A DNA stretch of 64,000 nucleotides from positions 61,530,034 to 61,594,033 of the forward strand of contig OX377202.1 in NCBI GenBank assembly GCA_947396885.1, given 5' to 3'. The first letter of the stretch is position 1, and every line of letters begins with the position of its first letter. This DNA is from Heligmosomoides polygyrus polygyrus (taxonomy: Eukaryota > Nematoda > Chromadorea > Rhabditida > Heligmosomidae). The position numbers were made by a program, and so were the translations under genes. Below are positions 12,401 through 27,400 of the stretch, piece by piece. The notes under the pieces were generated by a model. The model saw only the letters and a list, made by a program, of their open reading frames with translations, did not search any database and had not been told where the DNA came from.

Positions 12401-15400
12401 AGTTTAATGAGGTGCCACCATGCGCCCGCGTTGGAATGACACTGTCAGTTGCGCTGGATAACCCCTGCTGTGGAACTGCTGCGAGACAACTTGTGTGTTA
12501 TGGACGTGGTTGTACATGATTGGATCGAGATGCGATGTCGCTGACCCCACTTACATGCAATTAACCAGCGGGCTAGTTCTAGGCATTGTAACTTACGGGA
12601 AACATCTCTTCGGTACTCTTCAATGGGTACCTAATATTTGCAATGAGCTTACGATGGTTTGTGGTGTGCTGATTTACTTAGTGTATTAATGTTGTATGTT
12701 CCTTGCGTCTGTAATTTTTGTTTTCGTTTGATTTTCTGACGAAACTGCGTCAATTCTTGCACTTACGATTGATTCTTTTAATATTAATGTTTGGGCACAC
12801 CTTCGGTGTATTGAATAAATAAATAAATAAATACCATCAATAAATACCATCACCATCAAGAAACTGCATAACGGAACGCCCGAACGAAGGAAACAAATAG
12901 AGGACGAATAATTCTCACCCTCTAAGACAGACAGACAGACAGAAAACGACATATTTTGGCCGAGTCATTGGGGCGTAACGAGTAAGGCCACTCAAACTTT
13001 CCTATGGTTGACAAAGGCTGCAAGTTCAAGCACATCACATAGCCGCCTACGCACTGCCGACGTGGCTTGGCTAGGTGCAGCTGCAGCTTCATGTGTGCGA
13101 CGTCTGGGGTTCGACACCTGCATTCACATTTTACACCATCCATCGACCAACCACAGAAACCCATCTGCGTACTCTTAGAGCTCAATAAGCTGTTATGGCT
13201 TTACCCTTCTCCTTTCCCACCACTTCGTGATCCATTACCAATATACCAAATGTGCAAAGCAGGACGATTTATGAAATATTAGGTTGTCCGGAAAATTTTT
13301 AAACTAATGTCGGAGAACATTGTATAGTTAATAACTTTATTAACAACCACTATCATTCAACAAAATATTCACCAATATGATCAATCTCATACTGCCATCT
13401 TTCCGGTATAGAGCGAATAGCACGAGCGAAGAACTCTGGAGACTTGGACAGCAAGAATTTGTTGACACCACTGTTGAACTTCCTGCCGATTTGCGAACTT
13501 TTTTCCAGCTAAGAAGGACTGCAGCGACCGGAAAACGTGGTAGTCACTGGGAGCAAGATCAGGTGAGTACGGCGGATAGGGTACCAGTTCAGTCCCGAGT
13601 TCCTCCAAATTCTTCCGCGTATTCTTTGCTGTGTGTGGTTCGGTGCTATCCTTGAGAAGAATTACTCCTCTTCTGGGATTACAAAGGATTTCGTTCATTT
13701 TCTCCAGCTGAGCGTAGAACATGTTCGAGTCTACCATGGAACCGGTAGGTCCAATTCCCAGAATACTGGGCCATTGATGTCTCCACGGAAGGAAAGCAAC
13801 TAGTTTTTGTCGTGATCAAGACGTTTCAGCTGTGGTTGGGGCAACTCGTCGAAGTTCACCCAGTGCTTGCGAAGCACCAAATTGTCGTAGACGCAACACT
13901 TTTCATCCATCGTGACGATCGAGTCGATCAAAACAAATGTGCGGCGACGGTTGAGGAGAGAAGTGCAGGTACCAACACGCTTTCGTTTGTCCTGAGACGT
14001 CAAAGCACGTGGTACGACTCGACGCAACTCCGCGACTTTGCCGGAAGACCGAAGGGCGTCGAGCACCGCAAGTGGCGAGTACGAGCTATCTGTTCTGCGT
14101 ATGTGGCCGACCTGTGCGCCGGGAATCCTCGAGCGATTCGTCACCGTTGGTGAACTTGCGGCACCAATTGAAGTACGACGCCCGATAGGGGGCCTTCTCC
14201 TTCACTGACTCCTATAGAAAGCGATGGACCTCGTTCGCGGATCACCCAGAGCGGTACTGTAGGAGAGTTGGTCGGTAAAGCATCTGTCGTCCATTGCGAA
14301 GGCAACACTGGGAACAGGAGACGATATGTCGCACATGCTGCTGACAGTTACATATACAGGGCACGAACCAAAACTAAGTCCGGTCCGCTCACAACTTCAG
14401 CTGGCAAAGATACGTTGTTTTGAGACTTACCATGCAATTAGTCTACAAACTTTTCGAACAACCTAATACATTTCAAACACCTCCAGCACCAGTATACACA
14501 CGTACAAAGTGCATCAAACAATATGAAGGACCACAGTATCGGGAGCGTACAGTTTCCTCAAAAACAAGGATAAGAGTGGCGCGGTCTGCAAAACCGCTTT
14601 GACATAACTACGTGAAACAGTATAGGCCTCTAGTTTTCACGATACCTACCACACTAGCAGGCATACGATCCTCACGTTCGTGATTTGCGTACCAAATAAG
14701 CATGATAGGTGAAATCAGAGATGCCTACCTATCCCCGATTCCTCTCCTACCGGAGAACCCCCGCAGCGGCTACTCTTCCAGTTAGACTTTTCATCCTAAT
14801 TGCAGCGGAAAAACTGCTTTCGAATACTATACGGACTCTTGAGCTCTTCAAAACGCTTAATATGAAGCCTATCCAACCTACATCGCATCCGTGAGACTAT
14901 TATACCTACATGCTTGAACTAGCGCTCGTTACGTCCAGTTGCTCCGGCTTTACCCCTGGTGAAAAGTTCGTCGTCATCAAACGACGTCCGCAACACTTCT
15001 TCTAAATTCACGATGCACGTGGCACGGCGCCTATGACGCGCCTTTTGAATTCTGACGCATGTGGAACGATATCCGTTACACGTCTTCTGAATCGCAACGC
15101 TCGGGCGAGACCTCTGTGACACGTTCTCCGAACGCTTGCTGCGCAAATCCCATCTATTTGCCCATCAGTGCGTGCCAAAAATGTAGTGATCGGCTGTCAA
15201 TTCCTACAACTGCCCATAGTTATGCTCAAAGATACAGCGGCTGGTATACGGTGCAGTATCACACGACGTAGCACCTTTTGATCCTCTCCTTGCGATTCAC
15301 TACATGACATACGAAGTAGCATATATAGCATATGTATGTATGTACAGTAGGACAGCAGCGTAACCTACCCATAACTGTCTAAATTTCGGAAACGTATGTC

Positions 15401-18400
15401 GGGTTCGTGAATCAACATTCCAAATACCGTCTCTTAAACGAGGTTTAAGCAGCAACAAAAAAATTCGGACCTCTGAAGTCGTGAAGGTTCAAGCAGTGCC
15501 GCCGCCGAATCAGCCACATGTGCAAGTTGTCAGTTTGGTTGATGGATAAAGGATAAAGGACTGCGTTAGTCAACCTCTGGTATGTGTAACATCAATTCAC
15601 CGACCCCGGATGGATGAAGGCTCGATTAGCCTGGGCGAGAAGTCCGAAAGTACAAAACAGGCTCCTTGAAAGCGCATGAAAGTCATTTCGAAAGCTGCAA
15701 TGAAATTCCCGGATGTTCGGGCCATGTGAAGAATCGGGTGGTGAGGATGCTTATTTTGCGCAAACGTGGTCGTTCATAAGGTTTTATGCACTTCTTCTTC
15801 GTGTTCTTCTTCAGCGTTTGTCCCGCTTCGTCGCGGGGTCCGCTCTTCTGGTGTTACGACGCCACCTTTCCCGATCCTGCGCTTGATCAGGGTGGACACC
15901 AGCTATTTTCATGTCCGTGTGTAAGGCCCCGTTTATACTTCGTCGCGGCGCGACGCGATGGCCATGCAATGAGGACAAATTGATCGGTCGCGTCGCAGAA
16001 TCAATACGACCACTGTACGTGGCGTCGCGTCGCTCGGCGTCGAAGTATAAACGGGCCTAACGTATCGGACCAACGCTGCTTCGAGCGTCCTCTAGGCCGC
16101 TTTCCAGATACTTCCAACTCAAGGCCTATCTTGCGGACGCTGTCTTCTTTCCCACGCAGAACGTGGCCGTACCATCGCAAGCGAGCTTCGCGCATCTTGT
16201 CGGCTATCGGCGCGACACCGAACTTTTGCCGAATAGCATCATTTCGAATGCGGTCCATGCGCGTGACTCCAGCCGTCCAGCGCAGCATCTTCGTCTCCAT
16301 GACGCTGAGGCGTATTTCAACTTCCTTAATCGCAGGCCAACACTCAGCGCCGTACATCGCTACCGGCCGCACGACGGCTCTGCAAATCTTCGACTTCAGG
16401 TGCTCTGGTATCTTCCTATCGCAGAGCACGCCAGTCAGCAAACGCCACTTGGACCAAGCTGCACTCACGCGTGAGTTCACTTCAACCATCAGACCGCCGT
16501 CAGACCCTATTGCTGATCCCAGGTATTTGAACACCGAAGTGCGGCAAGTTCAGCACCATTAATCTTAATGGAGCCTGACTCGTTCACGTCAGTCGTTAGG
16601 TACTCGGTCTTCTTGACGTTCAATTTGAGTCCGAACTTCGCCAGACGGTCGCACTAAGCTTGCACCAGCGCTCGAGATCGTCTTTGTATTAGCAAGCGAG
16701 CATCGTCATCAGCATAAAGCAGCGTCCATGGAACAGACTGCTGAAGATCTCGCGTAATGGCATCCATGACGACAACAAACAGGAGTGGAGAAAGCGCCGA
16801 ACCCTGGTGCACCCCAACAGAAATGGGAAACTCCCCATTGAGGTTCCAGCTGCAGCTTGCACTCTACTCTTTGGGCAAGGATAGAGCATCCGCACCCACT
16901 CTATGAGTTCCTCAGGTACGTTGTGTTGTTGCAAGGCGTACCATATAAGCTCACGCGGTACGCAGTCGAAGGCCTTCTCCAAGTCAAGAAAGGCGATATG
17001 CACTGGCTTCTGTTTCTCGCGATGCTTCTCCACCAGGAGTCGGGTAGCATCAATGGTCCCACAGCCAGACAAATCTCGGAGAGCTTGACGATTTCACGGA
17101 TTCGTCTGTCGAGGATTCGCTTGAAGATCTTCATGCTGTGCGAAAGCAAGCGAATCGGACGGGAATTGAAGCAGTCCGCAGGACTGCCCTTCTTATTGCA
17201 AATCAGAATCGTCGTACTGTTGTGCCAACACTCCGGTACTTTTTTCTCCTTTACTATCTGGTTGAGGAACTCAGCCAACCACTCAGCAGGATACCAGAGC
17301 TTCGACTTCCAAACATCGGCTGCCAGATCATCCGGCCCTGTCGCCTTACCGGGCTTCGTCTTCTTCAGAGCCGCTTCTGTTTCCTCCACGGTGATCTTGT
17401 GAACGGGACCGTGAACAGAAGCCACAGAAGGGATGGCCGGATGAGGAAATTCATTGGGGAAGTTTCTTCAAAGTAATCACGCCATCGCTTCAGCGCCTTT
17501 TTGCGGTCTGTCAGAAGATGAGAGAAGATGGCCGCTCTCATCATTGATGCCAACGAACTTTTCAATATCCTCGGTTTGGCGATGGCCGGTCTTAGCCGGG
17601 TCTTAGCAAGTCGGTACAGATACCGCTCACCATCGCGCGACTCGAGCTTTCGATAGACATCACCATAATGAGTGGCTTTGGCAACAGCCACGGCTTTTTG
17701 CAGCCTTCTTCGCGTTCTGATACTCCTGCCAGTTGTCGGCTGTTCTGTCGCCGAGAAACACATTATACAGCGACTTCTTCTCTCGAACCTTCGCTTTCAC
17801 ATCGTCCGTCCACAGTCATGTCTGCTTGTCGACTTTGCGTCGTCCAGGCTTCGTAGTGCCGAGTTCCAATCTTGCAACTTGGCGTATCGCGTCGTTTTGC
17901 TCTCTTCCAAGTTTCATCGACAGTCGTGACTGTCGGCAACCGTACGCGAGAAATCCCAGCTGCTTCCTTCTCTTTCATTCGCCACCACTTGATTCTAGCT
18001 GCACCGCATCGCTCGATCTGCTTCAGCCTCGAAGGTGCGATCTTTAGGGTGCAGATCAGCGGTCGATGCTGTGGGGCGACCGTCTCATACGGCACGACCT
18101 TCGCGTCTGTGACAAGATTCCGGTCACGATCCTTCACAAGCACTAAGTTTATCTGAGATTTGGAGCTCCCACTATAATATGAGATGAAGTGGGAGTCGCG
18201 TTTTCGGAAGACGATGTTCACAATGGTGAGGCTATGCGACTCCGCATACTCATGAATACGCTCACCATCGGGGTTAGAGACCCGTATCCGAAACCACCAT
18301 GGCAGCTGTACCCGTCCTTCGCAGCACCTACGTGTCCATTAAGGTCACCAGCGACTATGATGCCATCTTTCGACGGTACCTCCGCTGTCTTCTCATCAAG

Positions 18401-21400
18401 CAGGTTCCAAAACTCATCCTTGGCTTGATCGGAGCAGCCAGTCTGCGGAGCATACGCAGAGAAGAAGTGATACAGTCGCTCCTTAGCGGCAACAACGATC
18501 TTCATCAAATCGTCGACGCTTACAATCGAGTCACGAAATCGTTCGGAGACGATCTATCCGACACCGCTGGTGGTCCTGGGACTTCCACATAGAACGGTCT
18601 TGAAACCACGTCCTGTGTCCCTTGACTTGCGGCAGGACCACCTCGTCTCCTGCACCGCACAGAAATCTATCTTTCTTCGCTCCAGTGCTTCAACCAACTC
18701 GCACGAGCGGCCCGTCAACGTACCCACATTCAGCGAAGCCACGCGGGTCCTGCTTACGTTACGGGACTTTCGGACTAGCTTAGTTGCCCCCGATGCCGTC
18801 CTCGCATCAGGGACCCTCGCATACTTTCCAGACTCGCCGGGCTCTGCGAGTGCGCGTCGGCTCCCGCGGACGCCGTAGCACAATCTCGAAAAACATGACT
18901 ATTCATACACCATGTGACATGGGTCTTCGTAGGCCGGCCTGTCTTAAGAGCTTGTCGCCTGCTTTCGAATGTCCGTGATTAGCTTAGCTCGCACAGCGAG
19001 CAGTTTCCAGTGGCACCACGTGGAGGAACGGACATCGCCACCTAAGGTTTTATGCACTCTGTGAGTATATGCGATTGATGATCAAGGAATCTCAAAGAAT
19101 TTCATAAATTATCGTGCTTTACGCAATGGGGATATCGGCAATGAATCCCAGTGTTGTCATACCATCGCTCGCCCCGAGCGACGCCTGATGATATGCTCCC
19201 ATATCGATCGGGCGGCGCGATGGAATCGATTTGGGTGCATATCATTATGCGTTGCTCGGGGTGAGCGATGGTATGACAAAGGCCTAAAGTGGCCGATGAG
19301 TGCAGGAGCCGAGTCTCAGATGTCCCGCTGATGATTCAGCAGCTGTAGCTCCGTCCCACCCAAGCCACTTTTGCAATGCGCTGGAGAATTCGTAATGTGC
19401 TCGCGCCTGCGGACACTGTTAACCACAGGAAACTTTAGCTGCCTCTAGCTCGTTTGCCTCAAGGACTCGGAAAGAGAAATTGTTTCGCGGCCAAACAGAC
19501 GGTGAGGATTATTCCTCTGCTATTCGCTTCAGGCGTTCCGGCGTACCGTTGGGACAGTAGTCAATAGTGAGCTTAAGGAACATACTTAGCCGCACTTCTA
19601 ATATAGTACATATATTACTCCGCCTGAATTTACGAACATTCACCCCCTACCGTGAAACGATCGAAGGTGCTTGCAGACAAAAGGGAGGCGCCAGGACTTC
19701 AGCTGATTCAGTGAACATTTGAGGCCACTTAACAATCTGGGGCGAAAAATGAACCGTCACTTAACAAATTATCTGAAAAGCAAACCTGATGAAGCACGTA
19801 GCCAATTATCCACACTACGTAAACTGCGTTGTTGAATTTGCCAGAATCCTGCTTGAAGTACGGCGTGAAGTAGACAAGCAAGGCAAATAGGCCGCCAACG
19901 AAGAGTCTAAAAAGTCATTGTAGACATTCAAGCATTCCGTAGTAACATTGAAAAATCTCTGAAATAAAAATGAACAGCTTTCGCGTTCAGTTTCAGATAC
20001 CTCCACAAGACAATTTATGGATAGTCTGACTCTTAGGAAAGTAACGCTTTGTACAATATAGCATTGCACTACTGTCTTTCCTCATAAAGATGAAGGTTTA
20101 AGACATACGAAAATTCTAAAGAATTCAGGCATAAAAGATAAAGCACGCCGTTTGTCAGTCCTTCTGGGGATGCGCCACTGATGGATGAGAATGTCAGTGT
20201 TTTGTCCTTCGCAGACAACTCCGGCACCAATTAACCGTAGCTGGAGGCATGGAAGGCTTCTCTTGCCTGGACTGAACATGGGTTAAGAAGTTCAACTCGG
20301 TATGAACGCGACGGCCTGCGCCTCATCCGCTACCACGCGCCCGAAGAATTACGCGCACGGCAACGTTTCTACTTCATGAGCAGATTCACTCTCGGGTCTG
20401 AGCAAGCACGTGTGGGCAAAAGCACATGAAGACAGATCATTGAAGCACACGTGAGCTGTACTCGAACCGTTGTCTTCTCCACCAATAGTGTTGCGAAAGA
20501 TGGGTATATCCACTTCTACAATCTATTGTTATCGGACAAACAATACCCCAAACTAAATTTGAGGTGTTATTGAGAAACCGATTGCTCTCTAGAAGAATTT
20601 TCTAGAAAGTGCCGCGCGGCAAGCTTAATTTGGATTATTCAAAACGATGTGGACACGATCTTGGTTTTCGAGGTCTTTTTAGGTTCGATGGAGGAAGTAG
20701 CTTTTTCAGACAATCTGAGATATGCCATGCAACGTACTACACTTTTCCTTGTTAGTTAGGAATTCTAGAACGAAAAGGTGGACAACAAAGTATGTGCTGC
20801 AGTTCGCGATGATTATGTGTATTAGGTGGGGGGGGGGGGGGGGGGCAAAAGTAATGAGACACCTCATGCCGTGTCCATATATCCCGTGGCTGCAGTCTGG
20901 TTTCGTGCTTATCGTATTTGTATGTTTGTATGCTACTTACTGAAGCCCATCTGAGAAGTTACCACTTCCGCCCTTTCCAGAAGCATGCCAAAACCGCAGT
21001 CTGGCCCATGCCGAAACCCCAGCCTGACGAGTCGGCCTGTGTCGCGCAAATCTCGCCTAATTCCCAACCCCGAGCAGCAATGTTCACGCAAGATGAGAAG
21101 TACGTCTTCTACCTTAACCCTGCCAAGCAGCGAGTCTGGGTGAGGCCTGGTGACCTGTTACCGACCTTCGTTCGGCGAGATGTTCACGGCGAGAAGCACC
21201 TTTGGAGATTTTGGTCTACGTCCGTGGATCGGTTTACCGGAAGCTGTTTCCCAAGAGCACTACGATGAACTCCAAGGCCATGAACGAAATAGAAGAGATG
21301 GGCCAGCGACTAGCTCTTATTCATTTGCAGCGCTTCAAGAAGGTTCTCCTCTTCGACAACGCCGCACCCCATCGGGAACAAGTAACCACGGATAAGCTTG

Positions 21401-24400
21401 CCCAGCTGGCTATATTCACATGCCTCACCCACCGTATTCGTTGGACATCTCTCCATGCGACTACCACTACTACTTGAGCCTACAGGACTTCCTAGTCCGA
21501 AGGGACACAAGAACCCAAGCAGTCCTTGACAACCATATCAAGCAGTTGATCAACACCAGGCCCAAGCAGTTCTGGACCGATGGGGTCAGGAAGTTGGCTG
21601 AGCGATGGCAGCAAGGTCATTGCCCTTAATGGCAAATACATTCCTCAGCATCGTTGAGTTGTAATTGATATTGATATTTATTACATGTTACCAGCACATG
21701 TGTGACTAATAAGGAGAAAAATTGCGTAACACAGAACCATGGAAGAAAACTGAACAGCAACAGCATTAACTATGGCATTATAATTAAAATAAAACAGTGA
21801 TAGGATGAAATCAAGAGCTAGATATGCGGAATCTCGTGTAGAGACGAAGTGCGAAAAGAACCCCGCTTGCACAGCTTTTGGTATTCTGCTCCTGCCCTGT
21901 GAATAAAGAAAGCCTTTCTCACTGAGGTCTTAGCCAGGGGTAGGAAGATCTTTTTGATCTCGCCTCTAGTAGAATTACGCATGATGAAGAAGGAGCCACT
22001 AAGACGAATATGACCAGTCACAATTTTTCGTGCCATTGCAACATCAAAGATTTTCCTTCTGCATTCCAGAGTTGGTAGTCCTAGTACAACATTACGTTGA
22101 GCACCACCGGGTAAGTTATAGTTATAATTGAGTTATAAAGAGAGAAAGATTTTTTCAATTTGTCTCATTACTTTTGCCCCCCCCCCCCCCCTAATATAAG
22201 AGCAGTCCTTCTCAAATGCATATCTTTGTCTACTTACGCTAAGTTGTGCTCACGAAATCTTTTCGAATATTCCAATACAAATACATTCGAAAAAAGCGAT
22301 TTTTTGAATATTCGAACTCGAATATTCAAGTTCGAATGAAAATCATTCGAATGTTTTTCGAATAGGTATTCGAGCACAGCTATAACTTGCGCCCTTAGCT
22401 GAATCGGATTCCATCATTTGTGTAATAATGATGTTTTGTTTTCGAAACTCTATCGCCACGGCGTGAATCGAACTCGAACCTCTTGCTGACCTGGTGGGGG
22501 AATGCGCTACTAACCCACCGGCGCCGTTTGACCGAACGCAACATCCACAACTCTTGGAACCAATCAGCACTCACTTCCATTTTAAGATGCGTTGCCTGTG
22601 CAGTGCGGCCACAAACCCGCTAAATACCAAAATGATACTACCACCTGCCACACTGCATCAGTTGTGATAGGTACAACCTTCTCGTTCACCAGCCGTCGCC
22701 TAGTGATTGATAAAGAATGAAGAACAGCGTTAATCAGTTCCTGTTCGGGATGCCCCACGCATTCTATTCTACCTGTAATCCAATTCTTCAACGCGAAGGG
22801 ATGATTGGTTAGCCTCGGCGGGACCAACCAAAACCTTAACCAGAACCTTAGTCGAGGTGCACGCGGAGATAAGTATCCATTCGGTTACGTTGTTTCCTAC
22901 TGCTGGTTGATTCTAGTTGTGAACCATTGTTTCTTTCTTCGGTGTCGTCCGCTAATTTCGCTAAATTTAATCCTCTATTGATTGCCTCGACTTACCTGCC
23001 TCTAGTGACCAACAATGTCTCAAGTTCGACGCTCAAGTAGGAAAACTCCCCGGCCAGTTCTTACTTCGGTAAATGAACTGGTCGAATGCTCAGGCCTCGG
23101 TTGTCAGGACAGCGGGAGTAAAGCAGCTCAGGTTGCTCAGGTTGATTACTCTCAATTGTCAGCTGGCGAAATCATGAGAGCCATTCTTGAGCGTAATAAG
23201 GACCGGGAGATAGAAAGAATGATGGTAGCACTGATTTCAAGGATACCAGTCATACACAACTTGGAGGAAGCCTCTGTAGATCTGCCTCCACCTTCCAAAC
23301 AGCGGGATCTTGAGGATAAAGTTAGCTCTGTGCTAGACGTACTCGGAGTCGAATACAGGCCTGTGGAGGTCTACCGAATGGGACAGATGGGTAATGATCG
23401 GCCACGTCTGGTCAAGATCGTTCTTCCATCCAGAGCCCATTGGAGACGTGTCAAACTCCTTTAGACTTCGAGAGAGTGTCTACTCCGACGTGTATATTCG
23501 CCGCAGCATGACCGCAGCAGAGCGAGAGAAAGAGGACCTGAGGAATGATGCCTCAGAGAGGAACAAGCAAGCCAAAAACCGGGAGTGGATTGTTTTTAGG
23601 GGCGAGCTTAGGCGGATCCAGGACCTCCCCGTGCGCCGTGCTGGGAGTTCGGGAAACGCCCAGCTCTGCAAGGTAGGAAATCCAGGCTCAAATGTTTCCT
23701 TTTTAACTCACGAAGCCTTTAAAACACGATCCACCATCTACACCTTTTTCTATCCTTTCATAAACCTGATTTTCTATTTATAACTGAAACATGGCTAACA
23801 GCGAAAATCCCCAATTCAGAAATTTTAGCAAATTTTCCATACCGAATTTTTCCCGTGATGACTGCAGAGGTTGTATTGTTAAAGATTCAATAATTGTCAC
23901 CGAGAATTCTCCTCCCTCAAACCTCAAGTCCGACGTTATAATCCTAGATTGTTTGGACGCCCATAACAATTCGAAATTTAGAGTCATACTCGTCTATCGG
24001 CCTCCTATATCTACAACTGCTGATGACGAAGCTCTTGTTGATGCTCTTTTGGACGTTTGCCTTCCAAATAAACCCTTGACAATGCTGGGTGATTTCAATC
24101 TTAAAATTGATTGGGTATCACGGGAAGCGATGGATTCGGGTTCCGTTAGATCGCTAGATTTTTTCCATTACTGCGGCCTCACCCAAAATGTCAGTGAACC
24201 TACTCGAGATTATTCTATTCTAGACATCATTTTAACTTTAGTGCCATTGAATAGTGAAGTTGCTGTGTCTGTTCCATTTGTGTCATCAGATCACAGTGTC
24301 GTGTCGTTTAACATTAACACTGATGAATTCCACAATTCCGTAACAACTCCTACTCCAAATTTTAGTAAAGCAAACTATTCTGCGCTTTATGAGTACTACT

Positions 24401-27400
24401 CTACAGCAGACTGGTGTAACGTTTTTCAAGGTTATACATCGGTGGACGACATGTACCAAAGGTTTTGTCATGTAATCTACACCGGATTAGCCACATACGT
24501 ACCGATTAAAAATACTGCATTGCCACGCTCTCCGAGACATATTCATAATTTAGTCTCGCAAAAACTGCGCCTTTTCAAAACTCTAGAAAATCCCCTTTCT
24601 TGCTCTCGTTACAAAAAGGTCTGCTCTGAATTGGACCACCATTTAAGAAAATTTTTGGCGAATCGTGAGAAAAGGGCTGCTAATCCTACATGCAAAAACT
24701 CAATTTTTAAGCTGATCAAGTACAAGTTGAAGGAACGACCTAAATTACCCGTACTTCATGACGAGGAAGGAAATCAATATATTGATGACAGCACAAAAGC
24801 CGTAGCCCTAGCTTGGTTTTTCTCATCGGTTTTCACGCCTTCTGCCGACTCTTCTCCAAGTTTATGTTCGTACTTTGGAGATGAACCCGTAGTTGAGCAC
24901 AGCCCAGCAGAGCTAATTGTTGCTCCAAGTGATGTTCTACTAACTCTAAAGTCATTGAAGACTTCTACTTCCATGACTTCTGATGCCATTCCTCAAATAA
25001 TCTTCAAAGAGTGCGCTCTTTCGTTACATAAACCTCTGGCAATGATTTTTAATGTATCCCTGTTGTTTGGTTTCCTGGAAAAGGGCAATTGTCACAGCTA
25101 TCCCTAAAAAGTCAAACTCATCCCTAATCTCAAACTTCCGTCCAATCAGCATACTTCCCACACCTATAAAAATCCTCGAAAAACTAATCCGTGATAAGCT
25201 TTGTCTTTGGCTTAGAAGCAATAATATCATTCCCGATGAACAGCACGGATTCGTAGTCTACGCGTCGACTACCACACAGCTTTCGGACAGCCTTTTTGTA
25301 TGGAGCGTGGCTATATGTAACAGAAAGTCTGTTGATGTTGTGTATTTTGACTTTTCTAAAGCTTTTGATAAAGTCGACCATCGAAAATTACTTGAAAAAC
25401 TGTATCATCTACGACTCAATTCATCACTTCTAAAGTGGCTGAGTGCTCATCTAAAGGACAGGGAATTTAGTGTCAAGGTTAAAAGCACATTTTCTAAATC
25501 GTATCCCTGTACAAGTGGCGTGCCACAGGGAGGTGTGCTTTCGCCTCTCTTATTTCTTGTCTACACCCACGATCTACCAGCCAGGTTGGCTACTCATCCA
25601 TGTGTAAAAGTTCAGTTTTTTGCGGATGACATCAAAGTCTTTGGAGTATACAACAGTGAGAACTGTACACAGGTGCGCCTTGCTCTTTCTCAATCCATAT
25701 CCAAGATGATGGAGTGGTCGCCTATTTGGCGGATACCAGTGAATCTCGCTAAAACCTCAGGTAACCTTGATATCATAGAGTATAGAATAAATGGGACAAC
25801 TTTGAAATCCGTAGATTAAGCTTGTGATTTGGGAGTTATTGTGAAATCCGACTTGACGTTTGAAACGCACATTGACCTAATTGTTCGGAAAGCCTTTTCA
25901 GTTTTGTTTGTCATTCTCAGGAATATTACTTGTACGAATGCATCCATTCTGCTAAAGCTTTATAAAGCATACGTAGTACCAATACTTGAGTATCTCAAGT
26001 CTGGAGTCCACATACCAAAAAACTACAAGCTAAACTAGAAAAGGTTTAGCGAGTTTTCACAAAAATTTTATTTCGTAGGCGCATTGCAAATGACAACAGC
26101 GAAATCCCTGACTATCACGAACGTTTGCAACTCTTCGGATTGAAAAACCTACTGTACCGGCGGATATTCAGCGATTTGACCTTCTGCTTCAAAATTTTGG
26201 AAGGGGAATCAAAACTCAAACCTAGCAAGTACTGGATACTGAGACCCACAAATGGAAGGTCAAAAGTGATTTCGCTGATGAATGTTCGTGTCGCTCGTAA
26301 CTACGATAACACCATAAACTTATTCTTCAGAACTTCTCGATGGCTTCAGAGGCTTCCACCAAATGTCATTGATGCAGAGAACACATCATCATTAAGGGCT
26401 AGATTGAGAAAATGGAGCTAATGTCTACGCTTCGTATTGCAGATTTCTAAGAGTATTGCCAGCAAAGTCGCCTGTGTGAAGTATGTAACTTTATGAAGTT
26501 CGCTGACCAACACATCCGCATGCCGCCGCTCACTGTGTTGATCCCGGATCGTCGATACCAGTTGCACACTTAGAGTGATACTAATGTTAAGGGACTACGT
26601 GTTGATACACAGTAGTGTGTGCTGCGTTTGCCACACTTTTTGAATCAATATGCCTGCTTCGATTCATGACTGAAGTTCGAGGCTATTCAGTGCTTAAATG
26701 CGAAGGAACCACCATGGATTTTTTTCTCATGGTTATGTTTTTTTATATAATATATTCACATATATAGTGCGCAGAGTCATGCTTTACTTGAGACAATTTA
26801 CGTCTGCAAGTTCGGTTTGACCACCTCAGTTCCTATGGAAGCAGTAATGAAGGTTCGAATGGAAGCGTAATGAAGGCCTAGGTATGCCCGGAATAAGACC
26901 GGACTCCTAGGTGCTTCCGTTTGACTAAGCTGCTCGAAAGTGATTCTCTATCCATCGGAATCACACCATAGCTATACTGAGCGCCAAGCAGACGTTTACA
27001 ACAATTTAGTGTAGTAAATTATCGGCGTTCTAATTATTATTCATTCAAATGGACATTTTACTTTTAGTCCCTTTAGATGTTTTGGTTCCTTACTGCAGTC
27101 TTCTTGTATTTAAGCTTCTGAATCGATGCGAAACACTTAACTTTATCAATTGCAGCGCATATTGATTTATTGTCTTTATTTGTCTCGTCAGTGTTCAGTG
27201 TTAAGTTTATTGCATTGTGTTTGTCTGAGTTCATACGGAATTTGCGTGTTCATGTTCCTGTTGCAGCGCACTTATGGTGCATCTATAAATATATAAATAA
27301 ATATCAGAAAGTAAAACCGTGAAAAAGCTGCAAACGCCAGGAGAATGGTGGAGAGGTATGAGAAATAGATACGAAACAGAAGAACGGCGTGGAAACAACA

